A DNA stretch of 64,000 nucleotides from Splendidivirga corallicola (GCA_030442035.1 JAUJEA010000015.1:62001-126000); one strand, 5' to 3'; positions 30,077 through 42,522 are shown, numbered from the stretch's first letter. A program made the numbers and translations. The notes: generated by a model not told the origin, from the sequence alone.

Positions 30077-30451
30077 TTATTTCTTTGGTCTTTTTGCACC
30101 GTACTTGGACCTCCTTTGTAGCCTACCATTCACTCCGGCAGTATCCAATGCACCTCTAATAATGTGATATCTTACTCCCGGTAAATCTTTAACTCTACCT
30201 CCTCTGATTAACACAATAGAGTGTTCCTGGAGATTATGACCTTCTCCGGGAATATATGCGTTAACTTCTTTTCCATTTGTCAACCTCACCCTGGCAACTT
30301 TTCTCATGGCTGAGTTAGGTTTTTTAGGAGTTGTAGTATATACTCTGGTACATACACCTCGTCGCTGTGGACAAGCATCCAAAGCGGGGGATTTTGACTT
30401 AGAAGTCAATGACTTTCTACCTTTTCTTACTAATTGTGATATAGTAGGCAT
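30077..30451 (-). CDS. rpsL: 30S ribosomal protein S12
   Basis: This 124-residue S12 has [80 protein letters not shown]. Lys43/Lys44 in the TPKKPNS loop and Lys88 in GRVKDLPG are the wild-type residues at sites where changes give streptomycin resistance. S12 monitors decoding. It is the first gene of its transcription unit, with a promoter motif 47 bases upstream. Confidence 0.98.
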   Translation of the reverse strand: MPTISQLVRKGRKSLTSKSKSPALDACPQRRGVCTRVYTTTPKKPNSAMRKVARVRLTNGKEVNAYIPGEGHNLQEHSIVLIRGGRVKDLPGVRYHIIRGALDTAGVNGRLQRRSKYGAKRPKK

Positions 30452-30497
30452 CTATAAAATATTTTTATTAATTCAGTACTTTTCGAATTTTGGACTG

Positions 30498-30528
30498 CAA
30501 AGGTATACAAACCATTTTTTTAAACAAA
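30498..30528 (-). promoter_or_regulatory. promoter of the rpsL-rpsG-fusA-rpsJ unit
   Basis: On the minus strand TTTG (30525-30528), exactly 19 bases, then TACCTTTG (30498-30505), a full match to the Bacteroidota consensus. The predicted leader is about 40 bases. Confidence 0.75.
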
Positions 30529-30561
30529 TAATATTGTTCAATATTTACAGGTTAGTATAAA

Positions 30562-30598
30562 TTAAAAGGTTTAAATCCTAAAGACTTAAACCTTTTAA
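30562..30598 (-). terminator. terminator-like hairpin after the rpoC-DUF3467 unit
   Basis: A 13-bp inverted repeat (TTAAAAGGTTTAA/TTAAACCTTTTAA) with an 11-base loop begins 23 bases past the DUF3467 stop. The U-tract is poor (AATTTAT), but position and stem strength suit the end of the rpoBC transcript. Confidence 0.65.
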
Positions 30599-30620
30599 TA
30601 CCTTACTTATTCGATCAATA

Positions 30621-30965
30621 TCAAGCTTCTCCTATTGTTCCCCCAAAATTAATGGGGAACTTGGGCGCTTCTTCACTTTGCTTGATAGAACCGAACGATT
30701 CTTCATATTTTTTTATATTATCCTGAAGAGCCAATAACAAACGCTTAGCATGCTCAGGTGTGATGACAATTCTTGATTTAACTTTTGCCTTTGGAACACC
30801 AGGCATTAACCGAATAAAATCTATCACAAACTCACTATTCGAGTGAGCTATCATCGCCAAGTTAGCATAAACACCTTCCGCTATTTCCTCAGACAACTCA
30901 ATGTTTATCTGATTTGGATTAGCACTTTGAGCATTTGCTTTGTCTTTATTTTTCTCTTCACTCAT
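30621..30965 (-). CDS. DUF3467 family protein
   Basis: This 114-residue protein of the DUF3467 family starts MSEEKNKDKANAQSANPNQI at the ATG at 30965. The frame extends two codons further to a TTG that overlaps rpoC spacing, which I did not use. The body, EEIAEGVYANLAMIAHSNSEFVIDFIRLMPGVPKAKVKSRIVITPEHAKRLLLALQDNIKKYEESFG, is the whole domain. Its function is not established. In Bacteroidota it is commonly found right after rpoC, as here (6-base gap), which suggests a link to transcription. Confidence 0.9.
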   Translation of the reverse strand: MSEEKNKDKANAQSANPNQINIELSEEIAEGVYANLAMIAHSNSEFVIDFIRLMPGVPKAKVKSRIVITPEHAKRLLLALQDNIKKYEESFGSIKQSEEAPKFPINFGGTIGEA

Positions 30966-30971
30966 GATCAA

Positions 30972-33900
30972 TTAATTATCTGCCTGAACCTGTTTTCTGC
31001 TGAACTCTTCTTTAGATGCTACCAGTGCATCATATTCAAGCTTGGAACCAACAATAAGATTGTTATATTGCCTTAAACCAGTTCCGGCAGGAATTAAGTG
31101 ACCAACGATTACATTCTCTTTAAGTCCTAATAATTTATCGGCTTTACCTCTGATGGACGCTTCGCTTAATACTTTTGTTGTTTCCTGGAAGGAAGCAGCA
31201 GAAATAAAGCTTTCTGTTCCCAAAGAAGCCTGGGTAATTCCCTGCAAAGTAGGTTTTGATACTGCTGGTTCAGCATCCCGCACCTGAACAGGAGTCATAT
31301 CCTTTCTTTTCAGGCTAGAGTTTTCATCTCTCAGATCCCTGGAAGTAATAATTTGTCCCGGTTTGAAATTCTCAGAATCTCCCGAATCCGTTACAACTTT
31401 CTTATCAAGCATCATATCATTTTCTTCTCTGAACAAGAACTTATCTACTACCTGATTAGGAAGGAAGTTGGTATCTCCGGCATCGATAATGATCACTTTT
31501 TGCATCATCTGGCTAACGATCGTTTCAATGTGCTTATCGTTTATCTTAACACCTTGTAATCGATAAACTTCCTGAATTTCATTTACCAAATACTCCTGAA
31601 CAGCAGTAGGTCCCTTAATAGAGAGAATATCAGCAGGTGTTATGGCTCCATCAGAGAGAGGATATCCTGCTCTTACAAAGTCATTATCCTGAACAAGGAT
31701 GTGCTTGGAAAGTGGTACCAGGTATCTTTTCTTAACACCATCCTTGGACTCAATAAATATTTCTCTATTTCCTCTTTTTATTCCTCCGTAAGTAACAACT
31801 CCGTCAATCTCACTCACCACTGCCGGGTTTGATGGATTCCTGGCTTCGAATAACTCTGTTACTCTAGGCAAACCTCCTGTGATATCTCTGGATTTGCCCA
31901 TTGTTCTCGGAATCTTAACCATTGGCTGCCCAGCTTTGATCTTATCTCCATTATCTACTACGAGGTGAGCTCCTACAGGAATGTTATATGATTTACTCTC
32001 ATCCTTTTTGCCTTTAACAATGATGGCAGGGTTCTTTGTTTTATCTTTTGTATCGACAATCACTTTTTCTCTGTGACCTGTTTGCTCATCAGATTCTTCT
32101 CTATATGTGATACCTTCTACAATTGATTCGTATTCTATTTCTCCATCAAATTCCGAAAGGATAACGGCATTATAAGGATCCCAGAAGCAAATCTCATCTC
32201 CCTTCTTCAATTTATCACCATCCTTAACCTTCAGAAAGGCCCCATAAGGAACGTGATTAGTGATGAGAACTTTCTTTGATTTTGGATCATAAATCTGAAT
32301 TTCTCCAGATCTTCCCATAACCACATTAACTTTATTTCCTTCAGAATCTGTAGTTTGCATAGATCTCAATTCATCGAATCTAACTTCTCCATCGAACTTA
32401 GCAAGTATTCTTGCTTCTACAGCAATATTAGAAGCTGTACCTCCCACATGGAAAGTTCTCAAAGTTAACTGAGTTCCAGGTTCACCAATTGATTGAGCTG
32501 CAATAACACCTACAGCTTCTCCTCTCTGAACCATTTTACCAGTGGCTAAATTACGGCCATAGCATTTTGCACAGGCGCCCTGCTTTGTTTCACAGGTAAG
32601 CACAGAGCGTATTTCCACTTCTTCTATGCTCGTAGCATCAATTTGCTTAGCAATTTCTTCCGTAATTTCCTCACCAGCACTCAGGAGTAGCTCCTCGGTA
32701 ATCGGATCGTAGACATCATGTACTGAAACTCTTCCTAGTATTCTCTCAGATAGTGGTTCTACGACATCTTCGTTGTCTTTCAATGCCGAGACAACAAGAC
32801 CTCTCAGTGTACCGCAATCCTCTTCATTAATAACCACATCCTGCGCAACATCTACCAATCTTCTGGTCAGATAACCTGCATCAGCAGTTTTCAAAGCCGT
32901 ATCCGCCAATCCCTTTCTTGCACCGTGTGTTGAAATGAAGTACTCAATAACATCCAGCCCTTCTTTGAAGTTGGATAAGATTGGGTTTTCAATAATTGCA
33001 CCTACTGAACCTGTAAGATTCTTTTGTGGTTTGGCCATTAAGCCCCTCATACCTCCTAATTGCCTAATCTGCTCTCTTGAGCCCCTTGCACCTGAGTGCA
33101 TCATCATGTAGATAGAGTTGAATCCCTGCTCATCTTCTTCCAACTGTTTCATTAGATTGTTGGTAAGCTGAGAATTGATTCTTGTCCAAATATCGATTAC
33201 CTGATTATAACGTTCGTTATCTGTGATCAGTCCCATCAAGTAGTTGTTCCAGACTCCATCTACCTCTTCTTTGGCCTGTTCAACCAAACCATCCTTTGCA
33301 TCGGGAACTTTCACATCTCCCAAGCCCATAGACAATCCACCTTTGTAGGCTGATTGGAATCCTAGTTCCTTTATGTCGTCGAGGAAGTGAGCTGTTCTTG
33401 CCATTCCGGCAATTTTGAATACATCTGCAATAATTTGTTGCAGCTTTTTCTTAGTAAGGAGCTCATTTACGAACCCTACTTCATCCGGAACATATTTATT
33501 AAATATCACCCGACCCGCAACAGTATCTACCAATTTGCTTTCTAACTCATCATTTTCATTTCTAACATTCACTCTCACTTTGATATGTGCATGTTTTGAA
33601 AGCTCTCCTTCATTGATAGCAATGATCACTTCTTCAGGACCATAGAAGGTCATACCCTCACCATTGATAGGATGATCTTTAGTGCTTTTCCTTCCTTTGG
33701 TTGCATAGTAGAGTCCCAGAACCATGTCTTGAGAAGGTACTGTGATTGGTGCTCCGTTAGCAGGATTCAAAATGTTATGTGATGAAAGCATTAAAGTTGA
33801 AGCTTCCATAATTGCTTCATGTCCAAGAGGAACATGAACCGCCATTTGGTCACCATCAAAATCAGCATTAAAGGCAGTACATACCAAGGGATGTAGCTGA

Positions 33901-35282
33901 ATAGCTTTACCTTCAATCAATTTAGGCTGAAATGCCTGAATACCTAATCTGTGAAGTGTCGGAGCCCTGTTCAATAGTACAGGATGACCTTTCAGAACAT
34001 TCTCCAAAATATCCCAAACAACCGGATCTTTTCTATCTACTATTTTCTTGGCAGACTTGACCGTTTTGACAATCCCTCTTTCTATCAGTTTTCTGATGAT
34101 AAAGGGCTTGAATAATTCAGCTGCCATGTCCTTGGGCAAACCACATTCGTGTAATTTGAGTTCAGGTCCCACTACAATTACAGATCGTCCTGAATAATCA
34201 ACCCGCTTACCCAAAAGATTTTGACGGAACCTACCCTGTTTTCCTTTAAGCATGTCGCTTATGGATTTCAAGGCTCTGTTACCATCCGATCTTACGGCAT
34301 TAACCTTTCTGGAATTGTCAAACAGCGAATCCACTGCCTCCTGAAGCATACGTTTCTCATTCCTAAGAATCACTTCAGGTGCTTTGATATCAATTAATCT
34401 TTTAAGACGGTTATTTCTGATAATAACTCTTCGGTACAGATCGTTCAAATCAGAGGTTGCAAATCTTCCGCCATCAAGAGGCACCAATGGCCTCAGTTCA
34501 GGGGGTATGACAGGGACCATCCTGATAACCATCCACTCCGGCCTGTTTTCGATTCGTGTTCTGGCATCTCTAAAAGCCTCAACTACCTTCAATCTCTTAA
34601 GGGCCTCCGCTTTTCTTTGCTGAGAAGTATCTGTAGCAGCCTGATGTCTAAGACTGTAGCTTAAGTCATCCAAATCAAGTCTGGCTAAAAGCATTTCCAA
34701 TGCCTCGGCACCCATTTTGGCGATAAACTTATTTGGATCATCATCATCCAGTACCTGATTTTCTCTTGGAAGTTTGTCAAGGATATCCAAATACTCATCC
34801 TCAGTGAGGTAATCCATCTTATTGATCCCATCTTCCTCCTTCACACCAGGCTGGATTACAACATATCTTTCATAATAAATAATCTGATCAAGCTTCTTAG
34901 TAGGCAAGCCAAGTAGGTAACCAATTTTATTTGGCAATGAACGGAAGTACCAGATATGTGCTACCGGAACCACCAATTCAATATGTCCCATTCGCTCCCT
35001 TCTAACCTTCTTCTCTGTAACCTCAACTCCGCACCTATCACAGATAATGCCTTTGTATCTGATCCTTTTATATTTTCCACAATGACATTCCCAATCCTTT
35101 ACAGGACCAAAAATTCTTTCGCAGAATAGCCCACCCATTTCCGGTTTGTAAGTTCTATAGTTAATGGTTTCAGGCTGTGTAACCTCTCCATGAGAACCTT
35201 CCAGAATAGATTCAGGAGAAGCCAAGCTAATGGTAACCTGCGAAAAGTCACTGTTGATTTTTTTATTTTTTCTGAATGCCAT
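30972..35282 (-). CDS. rpoC: RNA polymerase beta-prime subunit
   Basis: This 1436-residue subunit is full length. The N-terminal zinc ribbon has Cys66, Cys68, Cys81 and Cys84 ([20 protein letters not shown]). The catalytic Mg-binding NADFDGDQ is at 472-479. The bridge helix and trigger loop follow ([38 protein letters not shown]). The second zinc site is in [16 protein letters not shown]. It lies 50 bases after rpoB and 6 before the DUF3467 gene. Confidence 0.99.
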   Translation of the reverse strand: MAFRKNKKINSDFSQVTISLASPESILEGSHGEVTQPETINYRTYKPEMGGLFCERIFGPVKDWECHCGKYKRIRYKGIICDRCGVEVTEKKVRRERMGHIELVVPVAHIWYFRSLPNKIGYLLGLPTKKLDQIIYYERYVVIQPGVKEEDGINKMDYLTEDEYLDILDKLPRENQVLDDDDPNKFIAKMGAEALEMLLARLDLDDLSYSLRHQAATDTSQQRKAEALKRLKVVEAFRDARTRIENRPEWMVIRMVPVIPPELRPLVPLDGGRFATSDLNDLYRRVIIRNNRLKRLIDIKAPEVILRNEKRMLQEAVDSLFDNSRKVNAVRSDGNRALKSISDMLKGKQGRFRQNLLGKRVDYSGRSVIVVGPELKLHECGLPKDMAAELFKPFIIRKLIERGIVKTVKSAKKIVDRKDPVVWDILENVLKGHPVLLNRAPTLHRLGIQAFQPKLIEGKAIQLHPLVCTAFNADFDGDQMAVHVPLGHEAIMEASTLMLSSHNILNPANGAPITVPSQDMVLGLYYATKGRKSTKDHPINGEGMTFYGPEEVIIAINEGELSKHAHIKVRVNVRNENDELESKLVDTVAGRVIFNKYVPDEVGFVNELLTKKKLQQIIADVFKIAGMARTAHFLDDIKELGFQSAYKGGLSMGLGDVKVPDAKDGLVEQAKEEVDGVWNNYLMGLITDNERYNQVIDIWTRINSQLTNNLMKQLEEDEQGFNSIYMMMHSGARGSREQIRQLGGMRGLMAKPQKNLTGSVGAIIENPILSNFKEGLDVIEYFISTHGARKGLADTALKTADAGYLTRRLVDVAQDVVINEEDCGTLRGLVVSALKDNEDVVEPLSERILGRVSVHDVYDPITEELLLSAGEEITEEIAKQIDATSIEEVEIRSVLTCETKQGACAKCYGRNLATGKMVQRGEAVGVIAAQSIGEPGTQLTLRTFHVGGTASNIAVEARILAKFDGEVRFDELRSMQTTDSEGNKVNVVMGRSGEIQIYDPKSKKVLITNHVPYGAFLKVKDGDKLKKGDEICFWDPYNAVILSEFDGEIEYESIVEGITYREESDEQTGHREKVIVDTKDKTKNPAIIVKGKKDESKSYNIPVGAHLVVDNGDKIKAGQPMVKIPRTMGKSRDITGGLPRVTELFEARNPSNPAVVSEIDGVVTYGGIKRGNREIFIESKDGVKKRYLVPLSKHILVQDNDFVRAGYPLSDGAITPADILSIKGPTAVQEYLVNEIQEVYRLQGVKINDKHIETIVSQMMQKVIIIDAGDTNFLPNQVVDKFLFREENDMMLDKKVVTDSGDSENFKPGQIITSRDLRDENSSLKRKDMTPVQVRDAEPAVSKPTLQGITQASLGTESFISAASFQETTKVLSEASIRGKADKLLGLKENVIVGHLIPAGTGLRQYNNLIVGSKLEYDALVASKEEFSRKQVQADN

Positions 35283-35332
35283 AATCTTGTTTTATATCTT
35301 TAAAAGACCTTTCGGTCGATCTAAATCATTAA

Positions 35333-38300
35333 TTAATTCATGGTGATTTCCAGCGCCAATCCTCTTAGTTCGTGAACCAAAACATTGAATGATTCAGGAA
35401 TATTTGGTTGCGGCATGTTTTCACCTTTTACAATGGCCTCATAGGCTTTGGCCCTACCGATTACATCATCTGATTTCACGGTCAGGATCTCCTGTAGTAC
35501 ATGAGATGCTCCAAAGGCTTCCAATGCCCAAACTTCCATTTCTCCAAATCTCTGTCCACCAAACTGTGCCTTTCCGCCAAGTGGCTGCTGGGTAATCAAT
35601 GAATAAGGTCCGATAGATCTCGCGTGCATCTTATCGTCTACAAGGTGACCCAGTTTCAGCATATAGATTACACCAACCGTTACAGGCTGATCAAATTTTT
35701 CACCGGTTAAACCATCATGGAGGTGTGTTCTTCCCAATGCAGGTAATTTGGCATCTTTTAGTTCTTTAGCAACTTCCTCCATGGAAGCTCCATCAAAAAT
35801 CGGAGTAGCATATTTTTTACCAAGTTTCAATCCTGCCCAACCTAATACAGTCTCATAGATCTGTCCAAGGTTCATCCTGGAAGGTACTCCTAAAGGATTA
35901 AGAACAATATCCACCGGTGTCCCATCTTCCAAGAATGGCATATCTTCCTCTCTGACAATTTTGGCAACTACACCTTTGTTTCCATGTCGCCCAGCCATTT
36001 TATCTCCGACTTTCAGCTTACGCTTCTTAGCCACGTATACTTTGGCCAATTGAACAATTCCGGCTGGCAGTTCATCACCTACCTCTAATGTAAATCGCTC
36101 TCTTTTAAATTTACCAGAGACCTCATTTCTAGCTTGATTGTAATTTTTAACCAAGTCTGAAATAAGCTGATTTATCTTTTGATCATCAGTCCAATCTTCC
36201 AGCATTAAATCTGAAATGAAATTTACTTCTTCTGGTACATTATAGGTACTCTCATCCCTGTATAGGTTCTTTTCAGGGAAAAGATTCTGTTCGATATTCG
36301 CTGCATTGAATTTAACTCCTTTGCTTAGCACTTCGTCTCCGAACTTATGCTTTACGCCCTGGCAAACCTTTCCTTCGACAAGCTTCAACAATTTAGCTAT
36401 CATCTTGGAACGCAATGCGAGAAGATCATTGCTATATCTGTTTTTAAGTATTTCTACCTCTTTCTTAGACTTAGCTCTTAAGTCCTTGTCCTTTTTAGGA
36501 CGGGAAAAAAGTTTAGTATCAATGACAACTCCCCGAAGCGATGGAGGAGCCTTTAAAGAAGCATCTTTTACATCACCAGCCTTATCACCGAAAATCGCTC
36601 TTAAGAGTTTTTCTTCAGGAGTCGGATCAGTCTCTCCTTTTGGAGTAATTTTTCCGATAAGAATATCTCCTTCCTTGACCTCAGCTCCAATACGGATGAT
36701 ACCGTTTTCATCAAGATTTCTTACGGCCTCTTCACTAACATTTGGAATTTCGGATGTTAATTCCTCTTCTCCCCTTTTTGTATCACGAACTTCAAGCTCA
36801 AATTCGTCGATATGGATCGAAGTAAATACATCGTTCCTTACAACACTTTCCGAAATAACTATAGCGTCCTCAAAGTTATATCCTTGCCATGGCATGAAAG
36901 CCACTTTTAGGTTCCTACCAAGCGCCAGTTCACCTTCTTCAGTAGCATATCCTTCACAAAGCGCCTGCCCTTTTTCAATTCTCTGACCTTTATAAACAAT
37001 AGGCCTTAAGTTGATACTTGTATCCTGGTTAGTTCTTCTGAACTTAACCAATTCATAGGTCTTCAGCTCATCATCAAAACTTGTCAATCTGTGATCGTCG
37101 GAAAGATCGTATCTCAGAACTATCTTCGTCGAGTCCACAGAATCAACAACACCATCAGCCTCTGCTCTAACAAGTGTTCTTGAATCCAGGGCAACCCTTT
37201 TCTCAAGTCCGGTACCAACAATAGGAGCTTCTGGCCTAAGCAATGGTACCGCTTGCCGCTGCATGTTGGATCCCATCAATGCACGGTTGGCGTCATCATG
37301 CTCAAGGAATGGAATAAGTGAGGCAGCCACCGATACAATTTGGTTAGGAGCCACATCCATATATGAAACCTGATCAGGTTCCACCACAGGGAAATCACCC
37401 TCAAATCGAGCTTTTACTCTGTCGTTCACAAATTTTCCAGCATCATCGAGAGGAGCATTTGCCTGAGCAATATTGTGAGTATCCTCCTCTTCCGCAGTAA
37501 GATAAATAACCTCACCACTCATGTTCACTTTGCCTGAATCCACTTGCCTGTATGGGGTTTCTATGAATCCCATGTGGTTAACTTTGGCATGGACACTTAA
37601 AGAAGAGATCAAACCGATGTTTGGTCCTTCCGGTGTCTCAATCGTACAAAGTCTTCCGTAGTGTGTATAGTGAACGTCACGTACTTCAAAGCCTGCTCTT
37701 TCCCTGGATAAACCTCCGGGGCCTAAGGCTGACATACGTCTTTTATGTGTAATTTCAGCCAATGGATTGGTTTGATCCATAAACTGAGATAATTGATTTG
37801 TTCCGAAGAAAGAATTAATAACAGAAGACAGTGTTCTGGCGTTTATCAGGTCAACAGGCTTGAAATCCTCATTGTCCCTGACATTCATTCTTTCCTTAAT
37901 GGTTCTGGCCATTCTGGCAAGACCAACTCCAAATTGGGCATACAACTGCTCACCAACTGTTCTTACTCTTCTGTTACTCAAGTGGTCAATATCATCAACC
38001 AGTGCCTTAGAGTTAATAAGACCGATGAGATATTTAACAATGGAAATAATATCCTCGGTTGTCAGCACCTTTGTATCGGCAGCTATATCAAGTCCTAGTT
38101 TCTTATTTATCCTATATCTACCAACCTCACCCAGATCATATCGTCTGTCACTGAAGAAAAGACTTTGTATAATATCACGTGCCGTTTGTTCGTCGGGAGC
38201 CTCAGTATTCCTAAGTTGACGGTAGATCTGTTCTACGGCCTCTTTCTCCGAGTTTGAATTATCTTTTTGAAGTGTGTTGTAGATGATGGTATAATCCGCA

Positions 38301-39205
38301 ACATTCACATCCTCTCTGTGAAGAATGATAGATTTACTGCCGGAATCAATGATCAATTCCATATCATCCTCAGTCAAAATCGAATCCCTCTCCAGAAGTA
38401 CTTCGTTTCTATCAATAGACACAACTTCTCCGGTATCCTCATCCACAAAGTCCTCTGTCCATGTTCTCAAAACCCTTGCAGCCAGTTTTCTACCAATAAC
38501 TTTCTTTAGAGAAGCCTTATTTGCTTCGATTTCTTCAGAGAGATCGAATAGATCAAGTATATCTTTGTCAGAACCAAAGCCAATAGCTCTTAATAGTGTC
38601 GTCACCGGAAATTTCTTTTTCCTATCGATATAAGCGTACATGACGTTGTTTACGTCTGTGGCAAATTCTATCCAGGAACCTTTAAAAGGAATAATTCTGG
38701 CTGAATATAGTTTAGTACCATTTGTATGCTTACTTTGGGCAAAGAACACCCCGGGGGATCTATGAAGCTGGGAAACAATCACCCTTTCCGCTCCATTTAT
38801 TATAAAAGAACCTTTCTTGGTCATATAAGGAATATTACCAAGAAAAACCTCTTGCTCTATCGTTTCAAACTCTTCATTATCCTCATCGTTGCAAGACAAT
38901 CTCAGTTTAGCTTTAAGAGGTACAGAATAAGTTAATCCCCGATCAATACATTCATCTACGGAATACTTTGGAGGATCCACCATATAATCGATGAATTCCA
39001 AAACAAAATTTTCCCTTGAATCAGATATTGGAAAGTTTTCTGAAAATACCTTAAACAATCCTTCCTGCATCCTCTTTTGTGCAGCTGTTTCTAACTGAAA
39101 GAAATCTTGAAAAGATTGCAGTTGCACATCAAGAAAATCAGGATAATCCCGAACTGTTTTTATTGATGCAAAACTGATTCTATCGGATTGGTTATTTTTA
39201 GCCAA
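35333..39205 (-). CDS. rpoB: RNA polymerase beta subunit (TTG start)
   Basis: This 1290-residue subunit begins at a TTG codon (39203-39205); [36 protein letters not shown] follows directly and is conserved from its first residues, with no ATG nearby. The rifampicin pocket, [44 protein letters not shown], is wild type at the usual resistance sites. [15 protein letters not shown] and the C-terminal [24 protein letters not shown] are also present. A 173-base leader with a hairpin separates it from rplL. Confidence 0.99.
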   Translation of the reverse strand: MAKNNQSDRISFASIKTVRDYPDFLDVQLQSFQDFFQLETAAQKRMQEGLFKVFSENFPISDSRENFVLEFIDYMVDPPKYSVDECIDRGLTYSVPLKAKLRLSCNDEDNEEFETIEQEVFLGNIPYMTKKGSFIINGAERVIVSQLHRSPGVFFAQSKHTNGTKLYSARIIPFKGSWIEFATDVNNVMYAYIDRKKKFPVTTLLRAIGFGSDKDILDLFDLSEEIEANKASLKKVIGRKLAARVLRTWTEDFVDEDTGEVVSIDRNEVLLERDSILTEDDMELIIDSGSKSIILHREDVNVADYTIIYNTLQKDNSNSEKEAVEQIYRQLRNTEAPDEQTARDIIQSLFFSDRRYDLGEVGRYRINKKLGLDIAADTKVLTTEDIISIVKYLIGLINSKALVDDIDHLSNRRVRTVGEQLYAQFGVGLARMARTIKERMNVRDNEDFKPVDLINARTLSSVINSFFGTNQLSQFMDQTNPLAEITHKRRMSALGPGGLSRERAGFEVRDVHYTHYGRLCTIETPEGPNIGLISSLSVHAKVNHMGFIETPYRQVDSGKVNMSGEVIYLTAEEEDTHNIAQANAPLDDAGKFVNDRVKARFEGDFPVVEPDQVSYMDVAPNQIVSVAASLIPFLEHDDANRALMGSNMQRQAVPLLRPEAPIVGTGLEKRVALDSRTLVRAEADGVVDSVDSTKIVLRYDLSDDHRLTSFDDELKTYELVKFRRTNQDTSINLRPIVYKGQRIEKGQALCEGYATEEGELALGRNLKVAFMPWQGYNFEDAIVISESVVRNDVFTSIHIDEFELEVRDTKRGEEELTSEIPNVSEEAVRNLDENGIIRIGAEVKEGDILIGKITPKGETDPTPEEKLLRAIFGDKAGDVKDASLKAPPSLRGVVIDTKLFSRPKKDKDLRAKSKKEVEILKNRYSNDLLALRSKMIAKLLKLVEGKVCQGVKHKFGDEVLSKGVKFNAANIEQNLFPEKNLYRDESTYNVPEEVNFISDLMLEDWTDDQKINQLISDLVKNYNQARNEVSGKFKRERFTLEVGDELPAGIVQLAKVYVAKKRKLKVGDKMAGRHGNKGVVAKIVREEDMPFLEDGTPVDIVLNPLGVPSRMNLGQIYETVLGWAGLKLGKKYATPIFDGASMEEVAKELKDAKLPALGRTHLHDGLTGEKFDQPVTVGVIYMLKLGHLVDDKMHARSIGPYSLITQQPLGGKAQFGGQRFGEMEVWALEAFGASHVLQEILTVKSDDVIGRAKAYEAIVKGENMPQPNIPESFNVLVHELRGLALEITMN

Positions 39206-39310
39206 GGCTCTAATGATTTAAATTTTTATAAGTTCGGACAAAATAGCTAAAGCTATATTATACAAATCTGAAAGCTCAATAATGAGCTTTTTAAAATGTA
39301 TACAAACAGG

Positions 39311-39336
39311 AAAAGACCCCGACTGTCATCAGGGCC
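39311..39336 (-). terminator. attenuator-like hairpin between rplL and rpoB
   Basis: On the minus strand an 8-bp stem GGCCCTGA/TCGGGGTC with two G-T pairs (39315-39336) is followed by TTTT. It begins about 43 bases past the rplL stop. A partial terminator at this place would lower rpoBC expression relative to L10/L12, as is known in enterobacteria. Confidence 0.6.
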
Positions 39337-39378
39337 TGATATATTTTCAAACCATTTACTTCAAAAATGGTCAATTTT

Positions 39379-39762
39379 CTATTTTAGTTCAACTTCTGCG
39401 CCAGCTTCTTCAAGTTGCTTTTTAAGTGCATCAGCTTCATCCTTTGCTACACCTTCTTTAAGGGCTTTAGGAGCAGAATCTACCAATTCTTTAGCTTCTT
39501 TCAATCCTAATCCGGTTAGCTCTTTTACTAGTTTAACGACTGCTAATTTTGCACCACCAGCTGAGTTAAGAACAACGTCGAAAGATGTCTTTTCTTCAGC
39601 ACCTCCAGCGCCTCCATCTCCAGCACCACCAGCTACCATTACAGGAGCAGCTGCTGCAGCCGGCTCAATACCGTACTCTTCTTTAAGAATATCAGCCAAT
39701 TCGTTAACTTCTTTCACAGTTAAATTTACTAACTGATCAGCGAATGCTTTTAAATCTGCCAT
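39379..39762 (-). CDS. rplL: 50S ribosomal protein L7/L12
   Basis: This 127-residue stalk protein has the N-terminal dimerisation part ([34 protein letters not shown]). An Ala/Gly hinge follows ([22 protein letters not shown]). The C-terminal domain, [71 protein letters not shown], recruits translation GTPases. It follows rplJ by 36 bases. Confidence 0.98.
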   Translation of the reverse strand: MADLKAFADQLVNLTVKEVNELADILKEEYGIEPAAAAAPVMVAGGAGDGGAGGAEEKTSFDVVLNSAGGAKLAVVKLVKELTGLGLKEAKELVDSAPKALKEGVAKDEADALKKQLEEAGAEVELK

Positions 39763-39798
39763 TTTTTTATTCTAATTTAATTAAGTTTAAAGATTATG

Positions 39799-40332
39799 TT
39801 ATACTTCCCTCTCGGATAAAGTTTTTAACAGACCAGCCAACGTCTGGCTTCCGCTTTGAAGTGCAGAAACAACATTCTTGGCAGGTGATTGCAACAGCCC
39901 GATGACTTCCCCGATAAGCTCAGCTTTAGATTTAAGTTTACTAAGCGTATCAAGATGTTCATCACCTATAAAAAGATCGGTATCGATGGAAGCACCTTTT
40001 AGTATAGGCTTGGCTGAATTACCCGATTTTCGGAATTCCTTGATAACTTTTGCTGGTGTATTACCATTTTCACCGGCAAACAATATTCCAGAAGCTCCTT
40101 TTAAAACTGTATCGTTAAAAGGTGCGTAATCTGTATCTAAAGTTTCAAGAGCTTTTTGAATAAGGGTATTTTTATATACTCTGTATTCGATGCCCTTTTC
40201 AAAACATTTGCGTCTGAAATCATTAATTTCCGCTACGGTCAAACCAGAGGCATCCGCAATATAGAAATAATTATTGTCCTTTAGTTTTTCAGACAGCTCT
40301 GCTATAATGGTTGTTTTTTCTTCTCTAGTCAT
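39799..40332 (-). CDS. rplJ: 50S ribosomal protein L10
   Basis: This 177-residue L10 reads MTREEKTTIIAELSEKLKDNNYFYIADASGLTVAEINDFRRKCFEKGIEYRVYKNTLIQKAL. The C-terminal helix that holds L12 dimers is at about 135-177. L10 is the base of the stalk and in some bacteria represses its own mRNA. It starts 2 bases after the rplA stop. Confidence 0.97.
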   Translation of the reverse strand: MTREEKTTIIAELSEKLKDNNYFYIADASGLTVAEINDFRRKCFEKGIEYRVYKNTLIQKALETLDTDYAPFNDTVLKGASGILFAGENGNTPAKVIKEFRKSGNSAKPILKGASIDTDLFIGDEHLDTLSKLKSKAELIGEVIGLLQSPAKNVVSALQSGSQTLAGLLKTLSEREV

Positions 40333-40334
40333 GA

Positions 40335-41033
40335 TTAAATACCGGCTATGCTGTTTTTATCTACTTTTACGCCCGGACTCATGGTACTTGAAAGATTGAT
40401 ACTTTTGAAATATGTACCTTTTGCCGAAGCAGGTTTTAGTTTGGCAATAGTTTGTATCACCTCTGTCGCATTATCCAGAATTTTCTCCGGAGAAAAAGAA
40501 ACTTTTCCGATGCTAGCATGAATTATTCCAAACTTGTCAACTTTGAAATCGATCTTACCAGATTTGATCTCACTTACCGCTTTACCCACATCCAAGGTAA
40601 CAGTACCTGCTTTGGGGTTTGGCATTAAGCCTCTGGGACCTAGTACCCGACCTAACTTCCCCACTTTCGCCATCACTGTTGGCATCGTAATGATCACATC
40701 AATGTCTGTCCAACCACCTTCAATCTTTTTGATATATTCGTCCAATCCAGCATGATCAGCACCAGCAGCTTTTGCCTCTTCTTCTTTATCGGGGGTGCAA
40801 AGCACAAGAACTCTGACTTCTTTACCAGTCCCGTGAGGTAGTGCTACAACTCCTCTTACCATTTGGTCGGCCTTTCTAGGATCGACACCCAGCCTGATAT
40901 CAATATCTACAGAAGCATCGAATTTTGTAAAAGAGACCTCTTTTACAAGTTTTGTTGCTTCTTCAAGAGCATATTCATTGGAAGCATCATATTTAGCAGC
41001 TGCTTCCTTTTGCTTTTTAGTTAATTTCGCCAT
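40335..41033 (-). CDS. rplA: 50S ribosomal protein L1
   Basis: This 232-residue L1 starts [21 protein letters not shown] at the ATG at 41033; a TTG two codons upstream is unlikely. Conserved parts are [70 protein letters not shown] and [21 protein letters not shown]1 moves deacylated tRNA out of the E site. It lies 12 bases after rplK. Confidence 0.97.
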   Translation of the reverse strand: MAKLTKKQKEAAAKYDASNEYALEEATKLVKEVSFTKFDASVDIDIRLGVDPRKADQMVRGVVALPHGTGKEVRVLVLCTPDKEEEAKAAGADHAGLDEYIKKIEGGWTDIDVIITMPTVMAKVGKLGRVLGPRGLMPNPKAGTVTLDVGKAVSEIKSGKIDFKVDKFGIIHASIGKVSFSPEKILDNATEVIQTIAKLKPASAKGTYFKSINLSSTMSPGVKVDKNSIAGI

Positions 41034-41045
41034 GTTCAAAAAGTT

Positions 41046-41489
41046 TTAATTGTCCCAAGGAGCAGTACCAGAAACTTTAATACCCATACTTCTGGCTGTT
41101 CCCGCAACCATCTTCATTGCAGACTCGATCTTAAATGCATTCAAATCAGGCATTTTTGTTTCTGCAATTTGTTTTATTTGATCCCAGGTTACCGAGCCCA
41201 CCTTATTTCTATTAGACTCTGGGGACCCCTTTTTTAATTTGGCGGCCTCCAACAACATTGCGGGAGCCGGAGGTGTTTTTATAACAAAGTCAAAGGATTT
41301 ATCAGTATAAATTGTAACCAATACTGGGAGCAACTGTCCAGGCTTATCCTGAGTCCTTGCGTTAAATTGCTTGCAAAAATCCATGATATTAAGCCCTTTA
41401 CTACCAAGGGCCGGACCAACAGGAGGCGAAGGATTTGCTGCACCACCCCTAATCTGCAATTTCAGATAACCACTTATTTCTTTAGCCAT
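41046..41489 (-). CDS. rplK: 50S ribosomal protein L11
   Basis: This 147-residue L11 reads [89 protein letters not shown]. The N-terminal Pro-rich region is the thiostrepton/RelA-sensing part. It lies 3 bases after nusG, the standard order. Confidence 0.98.
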   Translation of the reverse strand: MAKEISGYLKLQIRGGAANPSPPVGPALGSKGLNIMDFCKQFNARTQDKPGQLLPVLVTIYTDKSFDFVIKTPPAPAMLLEAAKLKKGSPESNRNKVGSVTWDQIKQIAETKMPDLNAFKIESAMKMVAGTARSMGIKVSGTAPWDN

Positions 41490-41492
41490 TTG

Positions 41493-42050
41493 CTACTCTT
41501 GTTTTTCAACTTGCATATAATTTAATTCAACAGGAGTATTCCGACCGAAAATCTTAACCATAACATTAAGTTTTTTTCGTTCTTCAAATACTTCCTCAAC
41601 AGTACCCGTAAAACCACTAAAGGGACCATCCATTACTTTCACGGTCTCTCCGACTATATATGGAGTATCCAGTTTCTCTTCAAACTCTTCAACCTCGTCA
41701 ACTTTTCCAAGAATTCTGTTGACTTCAGATTGACGCAATGGAACGGGAGTTTTGGAAGCCCCCCCGGAGTTTGAACCAAGAAAACCGATAACACCAGGTA
41801 TACTGGTTATAATATGAGAAGCTTCACCGTGGGTTAGGTCGGCAGAAATTAGCATGTATCCAGGAAAGAAATTTCTTTCCCTTACTCTCTTTTTGCCATT
41901 TCGCATTTCGTAGACCTTCTCGGAAGGGATCAAAATCTGAGGAACATAATCTTGCAATTTTTGTCTCGCAATCTCATTTTCCAAATAAGATTTTGCCTTC
42001 TTTTCTTGTCCACTGACTACCCTAACAACATACCACTTTAACTCACTCAT
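41493..42050 (-). CDS. nusG: transcription termination/antitermination protein NusG
   Basis: This 185-residue protein starts [27 protein letters not shown] at the ATG at 42050, since the longer frame uses a TTG. The NGN domain has [15 protein letters not shown] and [13 protein letters not shown]. The C-terminal KOW motif is [52 protein letters not shown]. NusG binds RNA polymerase and links it to S10 or Rho. It follows secE by 20 bases. Confidence 0.98.
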   Translation of the reverse strand: MSELKWYVVRVVSGQEKKAKSYLENEIARQKLQDYVPQILIPSEKVYEMRNGKKRVRERNFFPGYMLISADLTHGEASHIITSIPGVIGFLGSNSGGASKTPVPLRQSEVNRILGKVDEVEEFEEKLDTPYIVGETVKVMDGPFSGFTGTVEEVFEERKKLNVMVKIFGRNTPVELNYMQVEKQE

Positions 42051-42070
42051 AGTCAATTTGAATCATTAGG

Positions 42071-42265
42071 TTATTTAAAGGCGTTGTAGAATGATTTCAT
42101 TGCATTCTCAAAGCCAAAATCCATTATCCCAATTACTAGCGCAAAAATCAAAGATGCGACCAATACTAAAATGGAACTGCTTTGAAGTTCGCTGAATTTT
42201 GGCCAGGAAACTTTTGTTGTCATTTCCATGTACGAATCCTTGACAAATGTTATCAATTTCGACAT
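42071..42265 (-). CDS. secE: preprotein translocase subunit SecE
   Basis: This 64-residue single-pass membrane protein starts MSKLITFVKDSYMEMTTKVSWPKFSELQSSSILVLVASLIFALVIGIMDFGFENAMKSFYNAFK. The KVSWP motif on the cytoplasmic side and one membrane segment at about 30-52 are typical. I used the ATG at 42265 because the longer frame runs into the tRNA-Trp gene. SecE clamps SecY. Confidence 0.95.
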   Translation of the reverse strand: MSKLITFVKDSYMEMTTKVSWPKFSELQSSSILVLVASLIFALVIGIMDFGFENAMKSFYNAFK

Positions 42266-42289
42266 AGGCGCTACTACTTTTTTAGTTTG

Positions 42290-42362
42290 CACGGGTGGAG
42301 AGACTCGAACTCCCAGCCAACGGTTTTGGAGACCGCTACTCTACCAATTGAGCTACACCCGT
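42290..42362 (-). tRNA. tRNA-Trp (CCA)
   Basis: This 73-base cloverleaf on the minus strand has acceptor ACGGGTG paired with CACCCGT, anticodon loop CTCCAAA (anticodon CCA), and T-loop GTTCGAGTC. The discriminator base is G and no CCA end is encoded. It lies 24 bases before secE in the same unit, the widespread tRNA-Trp-secE-nusG order. Confidence 0.97.
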
Positions 42363-42490
42363 AGAAGCTTTAGGAACCTATAATTTACAACAAAATCCAA
42401 GTGTAAATCAGTGTTCCAAATAGTCTTTTTAATTTATTTAATCCAATACCTTTTTAGCTTCACCAGTGATACTCCGCTCAAATGGGTCTG

Positions 42491-42522
42491 CAAAGGTATT
42501 GTATTTTAAATTATAACACAAA
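42491..42522 (-). promoter_or_regulatory. promoter of the tRNA-Trp-secE-nusG-rplKAJL unit
   Basis: On the minus strand TTTG (42519-42522), 20 bases, then TACCTTTG (42491-42498). The -33 element overlaps one copy of the AAACGCGTTT palindrome. The leader before the tRNA would be about 120 bases. Confidence 0.7.
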
